45,059 nucleotides of DNA from Spirochaetaceae bacterium (GCA_028818385.1 JAPPNY010000088.1:1-45059), one strand, 5' to 3'. Counted from the stretch's first letter, positions 15,583 through 25,277 are shown. Translations and numbers: made by a program. Notes: generated by a model not told the origin, from the sequence alone.

Positions 15583-16893
15583 TCATTCGTGGCGTAGCGC
15601 GTCCACGGGGTCCATGCGCGCGGCGCGGCTGGCCGGGTAGAGCCCGGACGCCAGGCCGGTCCCGAACGCCAGCAGGAACGCCAGCCGCACCGTCGCCAGC
15701 GAGATCAGCCCCGGCCACTGCGTCGCCTCCGCGACGATGGTGATGGCGGCCGCCGCCAGGCCGATGCCGGCGAGCCCGCCGCCGCCGCAGATCAGCACCG
15801 CTTCCGCGACGAACTGGTTCAGGATCGACGCCTGCTGGGCGCCGATCGCTTTGCGCGTGCCGATCTCGCGCGTCCGCTCGCGCACGGAGACCAGCATGAT
15901 GTTCATCACGCCGATGCCGGCCACCACCAGCGCGATCACGCCCAGCAGCGAGACCATGGTGGTGATGGTGGCCGTGGTGCTGTCAATCGTCTCCAGGAGC
16001 TGGTTCATGTCCTCCACCACGAACTTGCGGTGGCGACCGTCGTGGCGGCCGTGGTTGGCGTCGAGGATCGCCAGGATCTGCCGTTTGGCTTCGTCGATCT
16101 GGCGCAGGCTGGCCGCCTGACCCCAGAGGAAGAAGATCCCCTGCCAGCCGGTGAGACGCTGCAGCGTCGACACCGGCAGGAACACCCGGTCGTCGACCGA
16201 TCCGGCGAAGCTGGTGACTCCGAGGAGGCCCTGCTCCTCCGGAGCGAGCACGCCGACCACCTCCAGCTCGAACCACGTGCCGACGGAGATCAGCTCGCCG
16301 AGCGGCGACCCGTCGGGGAACAGCCTGGCCGCGACCTCGGAACCGATCACGGCCACCTTGCGCTGCAGGCGCTCGTCGTCGGGGTTGAGGAACCGGCCCT
16401 GCGCCACGCTGACCGTGCTCGCCGCGAGGTAGTAGTGCAGCGTGCCGTAGAGCGTCGTGTCGGTGTCGCTTGAGCGGTCGCGGTAGCGAACGGTCTGGCC
16501 GCTGATCATCACCTCGGGCGTCACCGCCTTGACCGCGTCGGCCTGGGCGTTGATCTGCTCCACGTCCGCGATGGTGATGAACTCCGTTTCGTAGCGCTCG
16601 CCGTCGGCGTCGCGCGCCCGCCAGTCGGGCATCACCATCAGCGAGCCGGCCCCGAAGCTGGAGATCGCGTCGCGCACCACGACCTTGGCGCCGTCGCCGA
16701 GACCGACGATGGCGATCACCGAGCCCACGCCGATGGTGATGCCCAGCACCGCCAGCACGGCGCGGAACCGGTTGGTGGCCACCGCGGCCGCCGCCTCGAA
16801 CACCAGCGACCCGGGACGCATGCCGGGCAGGAAGCGCCGTCTCGCCGGCGGACTCCCGGGCGATGACGCGGGTCGGGCGATGCGCAGTGCCAT
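15583..16893 (-). CDS. MacB-like ABC transporter permease (second permease)
   Basis: A 436-residue inner-membrane permease of the MacB/FtsX type: one N-terminal helix (NRFRAVLAVLGITIGVGSVIAIV), a large periplasmic MacB_PCD domain (about 75-310) and three C-terminal helices. NIMLVSVRERTREIGTRKAIGA is the conserved cytoplasmic coupling signature, and the end is FGTGLASGLYPASRAARMDPVDALRHE. It should use ATP hydrolysis by the partner ATPase to drive substrate export from the periplasmic side. I start at ATG 16893, the first ATG after the previous permease's stop; a Pro/Arg-rich N-terminal tail precedes the helix. It is the last gene of the operon, 17 nt after the other permease. Confidence 0.88.
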   Translation of the reverse strand: MALRIARPASSPGSPPARRRFLPGMRPGSLVFEAAAAVATNRFRAVLAVLGITIGVGSVIAIVGLGDGAKVVVRDAISSFGAGSLMVMPDWRARDADGERYETEFITIADVEQINAQADAVKAVTPEVMISGQTVRYRDRSSDTDTTLYGTLHYYLAASTVSVAQGRFLNPDDERLQRKVAVIGSEVAARLFPDGSPLGELISVGTWFELEVVGVLAPEEQGLLGVTSFAGSVDDRVFLPVSTLQRLTGWQGIFFLWGQAASLRQIDEAKRQILAILDANHGRHDGRHRKFVVEDMNQLLETIDSTTATITTMVSLLGVIALVVAGIGVMNIMLVSVRERTREIGTRKAIGAQQASILNQFVAEAVLICGGGGLAGIGLAAAAITIVAEATQWPGLISLATVRLAFLLAFGTGLASGLYPASRAARMDPVDALRHE

Positions 16894-16910
16894 GCGGGGG
16901 TGCCGGGGCC

Positions 16911-18130
<1,220 letters not shown>

Positions 18131-18134
<4 letters not shown>

Positions 18135-18850
18135 GACTGCGGCTCCGCCGCGGGGGCGCTCGATGGCCGCCGGGCGACCGGCTCGTCACGGGTGATCAGG
18201 CCGTCCCGCAGGTGGATCACGCGGCGGCTGTAGGCGGCGACGTCGGCGTCGTGGGTGACCAGGATGATGGTGGCTCCCGACACGTTGAGGTCCGTGAGGA
18301 GTTGCATGATCTCCTCGCCGGTGGCCGAATCCAGGTTGCCCGTGGGCTCGTCCGCGAACACGATCGACGGGTAGTTGACCAGCGCGCGGGCGATGGCGAC
18401 TCGCTGGCGCTGGCCGCCGGACATCTCGGTAGGGCGGTGGCGCACCCGGTCGCCAAGGCCGACCCGCTCCAGCGCTTCGGTGGCGCGCCAGCGGCGGTCG
18501 CGGCGCCGGACGCCCGCGTAGATCATGGGCAGCTCGACGTTGCGCAGCGCCGTCATGCGCGGCAGCAGGTTGAAGGTCTGGAAGATGAAGCCGATGCGCT
18601 CGTTGCGCACGCGCGCCAGCTCGTGGTCGGACATCCGCGACACGTCGGCGCCGGCCAGCTCGTAGGTGCCGGCGCTCGGCCGGTCCAGGCAGCCGACGAT
18701 GTTCATCAGGGTCGACTTGCCCGATCCGGACGGGCCCATGACCGCCACGAACTCGTGCTCGTCGATCGACAGGTCGACTCCGGCGAGGGCGGTGACCGTG
18801 ACGTCCGCGCCCATCGGGTAGACCTTGGTGATGCCGGCCAAGCGGATCAT
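18131..18850 (-). CDS. ABC transporter ATP-binding protein, MacB/LolD type
   Basis: A 239-residue nucleotide-binding subunit. Motifs: Walker [10 protein letters not shown] (about 40), Q-loop at [20 protein letters not shown], signature [15 protein letters not shown], Walker [17 protein letters not shown], and H-loop [16 protein letters not shown] and NLDS are diagnostic of the MacB/LolD/FtsE group, which energise mechanotransmission-type exporters. The C-terminal tail ([18 protein letters not shown]) is unstructured. It overlaps the adaptor gene stop by 4 nt at its start and the first permease start by 4 nt at its end. Confidence 0.95.
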
Positions 18851-20250
18851 GACCCTTCCGTGGACGCCTCGTCAGCCGGCTGGCCTTCTGGCGGAGCCTC
18901 ATCCGAGGCCGGGCCGTCGGTGGCCTGCGCGTCGTCGGTCTCCGGGGCGGGCGGCTCAGCTTCCTGCTCGACCATCACGGACAGCCCGTCGCGCAGCAGC
19001 GCCAGGTTGCCGACCACGACCATCTCGCCCGGCTCGATGCCCTCCTTCACCTCCACCTGGCTGGGGGTGGACACGCCTATCTCCACCTCGCGGCGCTCCA
19101 GGACGTATTGGCCCTCCTCTCCCTCGACGGGGTTGGCCACGAACGCGATCGTGGCCCCGGCCCGCTCCAGCAGGGCGGCGTAGGGGACGGCGGTCGCCTC
19201 CTGCTTCAACTCGGCGTCGATCCGCGCGCGGCAGGAGGAACCGGCGAGCAGCCGCGCCCCATCGGGCAGGCTGTGTTCGTCGACGTCGACGTCGATGGTG
19301 ACCAGCGGCACGTTGCCGGTCTGCTCCATGCTCGGCGGCACGAGCGTGATCGTCCCCAGCAGCTCTGCGTCGCGCAGGGTCTCGGTGGTGAGGAGCACCT
19401 CCTGGCCGAGTCGGATCTTGCCGATGTCGACCTCGTCGATCTGCACGCCGGCCAGGATGTCGTCCAGAGTCTCCACCGTGGCGACCGGCCGACCGGCTCC
19501 GAGGTGGTTGCCGAGGGTCGCCTCCAGCTTGGTCACCGTGCCGTCGAGCGGCGCCACCACGGTCGCCTGGCGCAGGTCGTCCGCGGCTCGTGCGGCGGCG
19601 AGCCGTGCCTGAATCACGGCGGGATCGTCGTTGATGATGCGCGCATCGCCCCCGGCATCCATCGGCGGCTCCATGTCGACCGGCAGGCTGGCCGCCAGGT
19701 TGAGCTCGGCGCGGGCGCTCTGCAGCGCATCGAAGGCGTCGCGCTCGGACTGCTCGGCCTGCGCCAGTTGGTCGTCGGACACCGTGCCGCTGCCGTGCAG
19801 GGTCCGGCTGCGCTCGAGGGAGCGGACGCGGTCAGCCCACGTCCGCTCCGCCGAGACGATGGTGGCGCGCAGCTTGGCCAGCCGGTGCGCGAGACCGAGC
19901 TCGGTCTCGCGCAGCGACGCCTGTGCCTGCGCCAGCGCGTTGCGCAGCTCCGACTGCTCGAAGCGGACCAGCGTCTGCCCGGCCGTGACCGGGTCGCCTA
20001 CCTGGACCGGAATGGCGATCGCCCGTCCACCCACGTCGGAAGTGACCTCCACGCTGCGCCGCGAACGGAAGGTGCAGCTCCCGACGACGCGGGTCTGCAT
20101 GGCGGTGACCACCGCCTCCTCCAGCTCCACCGGCACGGCTTCGGCCAGCGGGTCGCTCCGGAACAGGCGGCTGAGCGCGAAGCTGGCGACGATCAGCAGG
20201 ATCACCGCGATGCCCGCGAAGCGCAGCAGCAGGCTGGTTCTTCGTTTCAT
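18847..20250 (-). CDS. Periplasmic adaptor (HlyD/MacA-like membrane fusion protein)
   Basis: A 467-residue inner-membrane-anchored adaptor. One N-terminal helix ([20 protein letters not shown]) is followed by a barrel-sandwich (lipoyl-like) domain split around a helical hairpin. The first half is [20 protein letters not shown] with [15 protein letters not shown]. The hairpin spans about 95-215 and is Ala/Glu/Arg-rich. The second half is [20 protein letters not shown], followed by beta-barrel and membrane-proximal domains. It links the MacB-like pump to an outer-membrane channel, which is not encoded here. An acidic, Pro-rich tail of about 45 residues after residue 420 is unusual. It sits 13 nt after the Yip1-like gene. 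Confidence 0.9.
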   Translation of the reverse strand: MKRRTSLLLRFAGIAVILLIVASFALSRLFRSDPLAEAVPVELEEAVVTAMQTRVVGSCTFRSRRSVEVTSDVGGRAIAIPVQVGDPVTAGQTLVRFEQSELRNALAQAQASLRETELGLAHRLAKLRATIVSAERTWADRVRSLERSRTLHGSGTVSDDQLAQAEQSERDAFDALQSARAELNLAASLPVDMEPPMDAGGDARIINDDPAVIQARLAAARAADDLRQATVVAPLDGTVTKLEATLGNHLGAGRPVATVETLDDILAGVQIDEVDIGKIRLGQEVLLTTETLRDAELLGTITLVPPSMEQTGNVPLVTIDVDVDEHSLPDGARLLAGSSCRARIDAELKQEATAVPYAALLERAGATIAFVANPVEGEEGQYVLERREVEIGVSTPSQVEVKEGIEPGEMVVVGNLALLRDGLSVMVEQEAEPPAPETDDAQATDGPASDEAPPEGQPADEASTEGS

Positions 20251-20263
20251 GTTTCGGTCTCCC

Positions 20264-21142
20264 TCACGCCAGGATGGCCAGCCGGCCGCCGACGGCGGCG
20301 TCCACGACCGCCCACAGCACGGCGATGCAGGCGGTCTGTGCCAGCGCCCGCCGCGCAGGCAGGCGCAGCAGCACGGCGGTGCCGGCAGCCAGCACCGCCA
20401 GCGCCCACAGGCTGAAAGGATCGGTGAGCAGTACCGCGAAGCGCTCGACGATCCCCGGCAGGTTCCAGCCGGCCAGCGACGCCAGGTCGAAGCGCGCGAC
20501 GATCAATTCGCGGTACTCCGCGACGGTGGTCACGTTGGCGGCCGACTCCGCGTCCGTCGCCAACGTAAGGGCCCCCGACAGGAGCCGCCGGACGGCGAGC
20601 GGCACGAAGGCGGCGCCCACCAGGCGTATCGACGCGCGGGGCCGGTCGGGGGCGATCGGCTCCTCGCCGCCGAAGAACTGTGTCAGAACCATCAACGCCA
20701 CCCAGGTCATGCCCAGCGCCGCAAGCAACGCGGCCGATGCCAGCATGACCCGAAGCGTCTTCGCGCCGGGCGTGGACGGCGCGATCAGGCGGCTGTATGC
20801 GCGCGCCTGCTGCTCGTGGATACGATCCTCGCCGCTGAACACGGCTGCGCGCTCGGCGATGTGGCGCGCCTCCACCAGGGCGATCTCCCGCATGACCGGC
20901 GAGCGGGCGTGCCACAGGATCAGGGTTTCGCCGACGGCGGTGATGCCGAACACCAGCACCAGCACGGCGAACATGGAGAAGGTCGGCGTGTCCTTCGGGT
21001 CAAAAGCGCGCCCGGGCTGGGTGGCCGCGCGCGTCAACGCCGCGAGGAACCGCACACCCGGAACGTAACGAACCGGGTTCCGTTCGTCACTCTTGGAGTG
21101 CGGTTCGCTTCGCTCACTCTTCGCGCGGGAGGCCACCATCAC
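20264..21142 (-). CDS. Yip1-like multi-pass membrane protein
   Basis: A 292-residue membrane protein with about five hydrophobic segments: FSMFAVLVLVFGITAVGETL, MLASAALLAALGMTWVALMV, a weaker one near LVGAAFVPLAVRRLLSGAL, SLWALAVLAAGTAVLLRL and the C-terminal AQTACIAVLWAVVDAAVGG. The pattern of an initial PGRAF segment followed by paired helices resembles bacterial Yip1/YIF1-like proteins, often encoded next to MacA-like adaptors. The function is unknown; it may assist the exporter. GTG 21142 is the longest start, and a TATGCT box 11 nt upstream supports it. The first 25 codons overlap two back-to-back hairpins, so a start further inside (for example GTG in PGVRFLAAL) cannot be excluded. Confidence 0.65.
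   Translation of the reverse strand: MMVASRAKSERSEPHSKSDERNPVRYVPGVRFLAALTRAATQPGRAFDPKDTPTFSMFAVLVLVFGITAVGETLILWHARSPVMREIALVEARHIAERAAVFSGEDRIHEQQARAYSRLIAPSTPGAKTLRVMLASAALLAALGMTWVALMVLTQFFGGEEPIAPDRPRASIRLVGAAFVPLAVRRLLSGALTLATDAESAANVTTVAEYRELIVARFDLASLAGWNLPGIVERFAVLLTDPFSLWALAVLAAGTAVLLRLPARRALAQTACIAVLWAVVDAAVGGRLAILA
21068..21100. repeat. Two back-to-back short hairpins at the 5' end of the export operon
   Basis: ACGAAC (21068-21073) pairs with GTTCGT (21082-21087) around an 8-nt loop. Immediately next, CACTC (21088-21092) pairs with GAGTG (21096-21100) around TTG. A further CACTC occurs at 21115-21119. They fall in the first codons of the Yip1-like gene and could hide or set its start, or be a REP-like element. 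Confidence 0.4.
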
Positions 21143-21180
21143 CGTGTGGAGTAAGCATACCCCATCACATAGTCAATATG

Positions 21181-21192
21181 AAAGTTAACTTT
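21181..21192. promoter_or_regulatory. 12-bp perfect palindrome, putative operator of the export operon
   Basis: AAAGTTAACTTT is its own reverse complement and lies in an AT-rich island (about 21150-21195) that stands out from the GC-rich surroundings. On the minus strand, TTGACT (21175-21170) and TATGCT (21158-21153) are nearby, but only 11 nt apart, so they do not form one standard promoter. The location, 39 nt before the first gene of the export operon, suits a repressor site. No regulator gene is adjacent. Confidence 0.45.
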
Positions 21193-21222
21193 TCGAAGGG
21201 GACGGCGCCGCGGACCCGGGTG

Positions 21223-21951
21223 CTACGCGTATGAGACTCGAGGCTTGATCACCAGCTCCGTGATGCAGGCGCGGTCGGGCAGGGTGGCCGCCAGCAGCGT
21301 GGCGGCCGCCACGTCCTCAGGCTGCAGCATCGCCTGGCGCCGTTCGGCGCTCACCGGCTCCGGGCGCCGGTCCAGGATCGGCGTCTCCACCTCACCGGGC
21401 AGGATGACCGTGGAGCGGATGCCGTTGCGGGACTCCTCGTCGTTGATGACCGAGTTCAGTCCCATCACGCCGTGCTTGGCCGCGCTGTACGCCGCGCCGG
21501 CCAGGCTCGAGCCCCAGCGTCCCGCGGTGGAGCCGATGTGGACGATCGTCCCGGCGCCTGCCGCGCGCATCGCCGGCAGCGCGACCCGCACGCAGTAGAA
21601 GACGGCCGACAGGTCCACCGCCACCGTCTGGTCCCAGTCCGGAAGCGACACTCCGGAAACCGAACGCGGATTGGTGTTGATGCCGGCGTTGTTGACCAGG
21701 ATCGTGGCCGGCCCGTGCGCGTTGGCCGCTTCGGCGAAGGATGCCTGCACGGCGTCGTAGTCCGATACGTCGCAGGGGCAGGAGTGCACGCGGTCGCCGC
21801 CGATCCGGCCGGCCACGTCGGCAAGCGGCTCCGGCCGCCGGCCGATCAGGGTCACCGCGGCTCCCGCGCCGTGCAGCGCGGCGGCGATGGCGGCGCCGAT
21901 GCCGGTGCCGGCGCCGGTGACGATGGCAGCGGTGCCGTCGAGCGCCGCCAC
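21223..21951 (-). CDS. Short-chain dehydrogenase/reductase (SDR)
   Basis: A 242-residue classical SDR that oxidises alcohols or reduces ketones with NAD(P)H. It has the Rossmann motif VTGAGTGIGAAIA (TGxxxGxG), CDVSDY for adenine binding, LVNNAGIN (NNAG), HIGSTAGRWGSSLAG with catalytic Ser, and YSAAKHG with the YxxxK pair; VILPGEVETPI is the PG motif. The Arg in LIGRR after strand 2 would favour NADP(H). The start is GTG 21951 with GAGGA about 7 nt upstream. It diverges from the Cox11-domain gene; their -10-like boxes (TACACT minus, TAGGAT plus) overlap near 22000. The substrate is unknown. Confidence 0.92.
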   Translation of the reverse strand: MAALDGTAAIVTGAGTGIGAAIAAALHGAGAAVTLIGRRPEPLADVAGRIGGDRVHSCPCDVSDYDAVQASFAEAANAHGPATILVNNAGINTNPRSVSGVSLPDWDQTVAVDLSAVFYCVRVALPAMRAAGAGTIVHIGSTAGRWGSSLAGAAYSAAKHGVMGLNSVINDEESRNGIRSTVILPGEVETPILDRRPEPVSAERRQAMLQPEDVAAATLLAATLPDRACITELVIKPRVSYA

Positions 21952-22017
21952 TACGAAATCCTCGTGGAGAGCATGAAGTGCTTCATCGTGGCGGCAGTGT
22001 AGGATGCCGCCACGCCC

Positions 22018-22929
22018 ATGGGAAACCTGACGCTGTCACGCCTGCGGCGCGCCTCCTTCATCGTCCTGACCGCAACGGTGGTGATGGTCACCGCCGCGCT
22101 GGTCGTCGCCTTGGCGCTGCCCGACTCACCGCAGGAGGTGACCGAACGGTTCCTGCGCGCCCGTTATGCCCGCCACAGCGAGCGGCTCTACGAGCTTGCC
22201 TCCGCGGCCGATCGGGCCGAGCGGACCCTGGAAGAGTTCGTGGAGGTCAATCCGCCGTTCCCGGAGGCGTTCCAGCCGGGGGTCGACGCCCTGACGGCGG
22301 CGATACGCTTCCTGGGGGCCGATTCCGACGTGACCGGCGATCAGGCGCGGGTGACGATCCGCGCCAAGCTGCCCAACTCCGCCGACGGCGACCTGAACGC
22401 GCTGCTGCACGCCACGGAGGCCGGCGGCGCGTTCGGAGGAACGGAGTCGCCTCGGGACGTGGTGCGCAGCATCCGCGCCGACGCGCGCGCCGGCCGCCTG
22501 CCGGTGGTGGAGGTGACCGAGACGGTGGAACTGATCCGCGAAGGCGGCCGCTGGCGGGTGATCATGGGCTGGGACGCGGATCTGCCGGTGACGCTCGCCG
22601 CCCTGGTGGCCGACGGCCTGCCGCTGGAGTTCGCGGTCGTCTCCGAACCGGAGCTTCGCGTGCGGCCCGGCGAGACCGCCCGCGCCACGTTCGCGGTGCG
22701 CAACACCTCGGAGGAGCCTCTGCGCGTGATGGCGACGCACGCCTACACTCCGCCGGCTGCACAGCGCCACGTCGAGCTGATCCAGTGCTTCTGTTTCTTC
22801 GAGGAGCGCCTGGATCCCGGCGAGTCCCGCGAGCTGTCCCTGGTGTTCCGGCTGGCCTGGGACCTGCCGAGCGCGATCGACGCCGTCGGCATCACCTATC
22901 GCTACGGCCCGGTCGACGCCGGCGGTTGA
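22018..22929 (+). CDS. Membrane-anchored protein with C-terminal Cox11/CtaG-like copper-binding domain
   Basis: A 303-residue protein in three parts. Residues 12-34 form one hydrophobic anchor (ASFIVLTATVVMVTAALVVALA). Residues 38-190 are an alpha/beta region ending VTETVELIREGGRWRVIMGW, the look of an NTF2/DUF4878-like domain. Residues 205-300 match Cox11: VRPGETARATFAVRNTSEEP, then IQCFCFFEERLDPGESRELS and ITYRYGP. The copper-binding CFCF is at 257-260. True Cox11 delivers copper to the CuB site of cytochrome oxidase and has an extra Cys near its membrane helix; this protein has no other Cys. No oxidase genes are near. A role in periplasmic copper handling is inference. Confidence 0.75.
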   Translation: MGNLTLSRLRRASFIVLTATVVMVTAALVVALALPDSPQEVTERFLRARYARHSERLYELASAADRAERTLEEFVEVNPPFPEAFQPGVDALTAAIRFLGADSDVTGDQARVTIRAKLPNSADGDLNALLHATEAGGAFGGTESPRDVVRSIRADARAGRLPVVEVTETVELIREGGRWRVIMGWDADLPVTLAALVADGLPLEFAVVSEPELRVRPGETARATFAVRNTSEEPLRVMATHAYTPPAAQRHVELIQCFCFFEERLDPGESRELSLVFRLAWDLPSAIDAVGITYRYGPVDAGG

Positions 22930-23375
22930 TCCTTGGTCAGCCCGGGTTCAACCGGTCTCGCCGGCTCCGTATCGCTGAGCCAGTTCACGACTCGGAGGCC
23001 CGGGACCCGCGAGAACTCGCTTACGTTGGCACTGACCAGCGTCATGTCGTGCGCGAGTGCGTGGGCGGCGATGAGCAGATCGTTCGGGCCGATGATGTTT
23101 CCGCTGCCTTCCAGATGAACGCGAATGGTTGCGTAGTGGCGGTCGACCGGCGCGTCCATCGGCAGAATCTCCATCGCTGAAAGAACCTCATCGAGTTGAC
23201 GGGTGAGTCGTCGGGAGCCTCGCTTCGCAGCGCCAAAGCGGAGCTCGGCAGCCACGACGATGCTCGTGCAGATCCGCCGTTCGCCTGCTTCCGCGATCCG
23301 GATCGCCACGACGCCCTGGGGATTGCGGACAAGATGCGAGACGACATTGGTATCGAGCAGGAACGTCGGGTCCAC
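22902..23375 (-). CDS. vapC: VapC-type PIN-domain ribonuclease toxin
   Basis: A 157-residue PIN toxin. The active-site acids are in FLLDTNVVSHLV (Asp), VVAAELRFGAAKRG (Glu) and IIGPNDLLIAAHALAHDMTL (Asp). The typical C-terminal SEFSRVPGLRVVNW follows. VapC proteins cleave specific tRNA or rRNA sites when freed from VapB. An unusual 24-residue tail (SDTEPARPVEPGLTKDQPP and on) extends past the family end, and its coding sequence overlaps the convergent Cox11-domain gene by 28 nt. The gene follows its VapB antitoxin after 4 nt. It looks complete. Confidence 0.9.
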   Translation of the reverse strand: MDPTFLLDTNVVSHLVRNPQGVVAIRIAEAGERRICTSIVVAAELRFGAAKRGSRRLTRQLDEVLSAMEILPMDAPVDRHYATIRVHLEGSGNIIGPNDLLIAAHALAHDMTLVSANVSEFSRVPGLRVVNWLSDTEPARPVEPGLTKDQPPASTGP

Positions 23376-23379
23376 GGCG

Positions 23380-23646
23380 TCAAAGCACTACGTCGTCGAG
23401 TGGAGGGAGGCCTGTGTCGACGTCCGGGAAGTCGTCCTGCAGCGGCTTCAGTCGCGACAGGACGGACAGCAGCCGTCCCGTCTCAACCGGTTGCAGGATC
23501 AGGTGATCCCCGTCCCTGCGGATGATCGCTTCGTCGCCCTCGATCTCGAAATCCCGTGGGATACGGACTGCTTGGTTGCGCCCGTTTCGGAACAACCGGA
23601 CACGGCGCTCGGAGGAAGGCAAGCGCTGTTGCATAGGCCGAAGCAT
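23380..23646 (-). CDS. vapB: VapB-type antitoxin (SpoVT/AbrB-like)
   Basis: About 88 residues. The core RRVRLFRNGRNQAVRIPRDF is the VapB signature (lF.nGrSQAVRiP), followed by EIEGDEAIIRRDGDHLILQP. The C-terminal tail (about 50-88) would wrap the VapC toxin. Three starts are possible: TTG 23670, ATG 23646 and ATG 23634. I list ATG 23646; none has a clear Shine-Dalgarno, and the N-terminal residues before SSERR are not conserved. It lies first in the pair, and toxin and antitoxin are 4 nt apart. Confidence 0.85.
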   Translation of the reverse strand: MLRPMQQRLPSSERRVRLFRNGRNQAVRIPRDFEIEGDEAIIRRDGDHLILQPVETGRLLSVLSRLKPLQDDFPDVDTGLPPLDDVVL

Positions 23647-23703
23647 ATGCCGCAGGCCCGGATACGGCAAGCGAGTGAGGAGCGAGATCGGCGGAGTGGT
23701 TCG

Positions 23704-24771
23704 TTACGCGATCGTGACCAGCCGGCCGGTGCGCACGGACTCGATCGCCGCCTCGCTGACCACGGAGCCGAACGCGCCGTGGCGGCCGGGTGACAGGTTC
23801 TCCGCAGCGCCGCGCGCCACGTCGATCAGGTTCGCGGAGGGACCGCCGACCGGGTAGGTGTCCTCCAGCGGCTCGTGCTCGGTGAGTCCGTCTGCGCCGT
23901 CCACGGTGAGCGTCCCCTTCCAGAGCTCCTGCTCCAGGACACCGCCGGTGCCGTGGACGCGCAACTCGTAGTGCATCTTCGCGGCCGTCGCCGCCCCGTT
24001 TGAGGCCAGGCTCACCAGCGTGCCGTCGTCGAGCACGATCACCAGCGCGTCGTAGACGTCCACCGCCGCGCCGTCGTTCTCGAAGCGGGCGAACACCTCG
24101 ACCGGTTGCCGCTCGGTGAGGTAGCTGATGTAGGCGGCCGGATGGGAGACCTGCGTGTAGATCTGGCCGCCGCCGGCGATCGCCGGATCGCTGTACGAGG
24201 TCTGGCCCGGCACGAGGTAGGGCCGCTGGTGCTCGGAGCGCGCCTCGTCCTCGGACGGCATCGCCTCGTCCCATTCCAGCCCGCGGTACAGGCCCTGGGT
24301 GAGGTTGGTGAACAGGATGCTGATCATCCGCACGGTGCCGAGGCCGCCCGACTGCAGCACCCGCCGCGCCTCCTGGCAGTGGCGGGTGAAGTGATAGGTG
24401 GCGCCCACCATGAGGTGCAGCCCCTTCGCGTCGGCCAGGCTGACCAGCTCCCGGCCCTCCTCGCCGCGGATCGTGAACGGCTTCTCGATCAGCACGTGCA
24501 GGCCGCGCTCGAGCGCCGCCTTGCCCTGAGCGTAGTGGAGCTTCGGCACCGAGCTGATCGCCACGGCCTGCAGCCCGTCGATCGCCAGCACCTCCTCCGG
24601 GGTGGTGCAGGCGTGCGGGACGCCGAAGTCGCGGGCGATGCGCTCTGCCGTCTCCCGGTCGTGATGCTGGATCGCCACCAGCTCAGCGTGAGGATTGTCC
24701 CGCAGGGCCGGCACGTGCGAGGTCGTCCCCCACCAGCCGGCGCCGATCACCGCGCACTTCACTCGCTCCAT
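23704..24771 (-). CDS. Gfo/Idh/MocA-family NAD(P)-dependent oxidoreductase
   Basis: A 355-residue sugar-type dehydrogenase. The N-terminal Rossmann domain starts VKCAVIGAGWWGTTSHVPAL (GxGxxG-like), followed by AVAISSVPKLHYAQGKAAL and HVLIEKPF, where EKP carries the catalytic Lys. The C-terminal alpha/beta domain has GGGQIYTQVSHPAAYISYLT, with the His expected at the active site. Members oxidise or reduce cyclic polyols, sugars or their derivatives. The start at ATG 24771 is preferred over ATG 24783 because a TATGCT box lies 7 nt upstream (24784-24779), inside the left direct repeat, which implies leaderless expression. Confidence 0.9.
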   Translation of the reverse strand: MERVKCAVIGAGWWGTTSHVPALRDNPHAELVAIQHHDRETAERIARDFGVPHACTTPEEVLAIDGLQAVAISSVPKLHYAQGKAALERGLHVLIEKPFTIRGEEGRELVSLADAKGLHLMVGATYHFTRHCQEARRVLQSGGLGTVRMISILFTNLTQGLYRGLEWDEAMPSEDEARSEHQRPYLVPGQTSYSDPAIAGGGQIYTQVSHPAAYISYLTERQPVEVFARFENDGAAVDVYDALVIVLDDGTLVSLASNGAATAAKMHYELRVHGTGGVLEQELWKGTLTVDGADGLTEHEPLEDTYPVGGPSANLIDVARGAAENLSPGRHGAFGSVVSEAAIESVRTGRLVTIA

Positions 24772-24772
24772 A

Positions 24773-24809
24773 CGCCAAAGCATAGGTCCGGCGCGGTCGC
24801 CGGCTCAAC
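24773..24809. repeat. Direct repeat, left copy (37 bp)
   Basis: The 37 bases match 25278-25314 at 35 positions; the central AAGCATAGGTCCGGCGCGGT is identical. The pair brackets the DUF433/DUF5615 module. The remnant toxin's stop codon (24807-24805) lies inside this copy. Confidence 0.8.
24779..24784 (-). promoter_or_regulatory. -10-like box (TATGCT) for the Gfo/Idh gene, inside the direct repeat
   Basis: On the minus strand TATGCT is followed by 7 nt and ATG 24771, with no Shine-Dalgarno. The same box recurs in the right repeat copy (25289-25284), upstream of the DUF433 gene. Confidence 0.5.
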
Positions 24810-24984
24810 CGCATCCGCGGAGCGGTGCGTAGCAAGGTCGCCGGTTTTCCTTCGACGCACGTTCGAGTACATCCGGGTCGGCAGTGCCTGGCGCATCTTC
24901 TGATACCCATGACACGTCGTGTCCTGCGTTGCGCAGCCGTGCTACGGCGGCACCTGGCACGTTTTCGTCAGCAAGAATGTCCAC
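24805..24984 (-). pseudogene. Truncated DUF5615 PIN-like toxin
   Basis: GTG 24984, 12 nt after the DUF433 stop, opens a 59-codon frame: VDILADENVPGAAVARLRNA, then GHDVSWVSEDAPGTADPDVL and ERASKEN. That is the N-terminal half of a DUF5615 (Mut7-C/PIN-like) protein, where LADENVP carries the first active-site acid. Full-length members have about 110-120 residues and continue with a TFDKDFGEL-type strand containing the next essential Asp. Here the family match stops after ASKEN, unrelated codons follow (RRPCYAPLRGCG) and the frame ends inside the direct repeat. No other frame restores the missing half. It is therefore a decayed toxin, probably inactive. Confidence 0.75.
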
Positions 24985-24996
24985 GTGCTGGTGGGC

Positions 24997-25230
24997 TCAC
25001 GCAGCCCCAATCGGATACACCTTCTCCGAACGCAGCACGTCGCTCGCATAGTGCAGGCAAGCGCGGATGTCCTCGCTCCGCAACTGCGGATAGTTCGTCA
25101 GGATGTCCGTCTCGGACCATCCCTGCGCCAGGAGTTCGATGATGAACTCCACTGCCAACCGAGTGCCCCGCACGACCGGCTTGCCGGTCATCACGTTCGC
25201 ATCGACGCCGATTCGCTCCTGCCAAGCCAT
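24997..25230 (-). CDS. DUF433-family antitoxin
   Basis: A 77-residue protein. RIGVDANVMTGKPVVRGTRL and VEFIIELLAQGWSETDILTN, then YPQLRSEDIRACLHYASDVL, are the standard DUF433 sequence: a winged/homeodomain-like helix bundle used as the antitoxin of DUF5615 toxins (VapB45-like). It appears complete. The ATG has a Shine-Dalgarno (ACGGAG, about 8 nt upstream). A TATGCT box in the right direct-repeat copy could drive it. With the toxin half missing it is now effectively an orphan. Confidence 0.88.
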   Translation of the reverse strand: MAWQERIGVDANVMTGKPVVRGTRLAVEFIIELLAQGWSETDILTNYPQLRSEDIRACLHYASDVLRSEKVYPIGAA

Positions 25231-25277
25231 CTTCGAATCTCCGTATGCCGGGTGAGCCGCGGAGGTTCACGACTACG

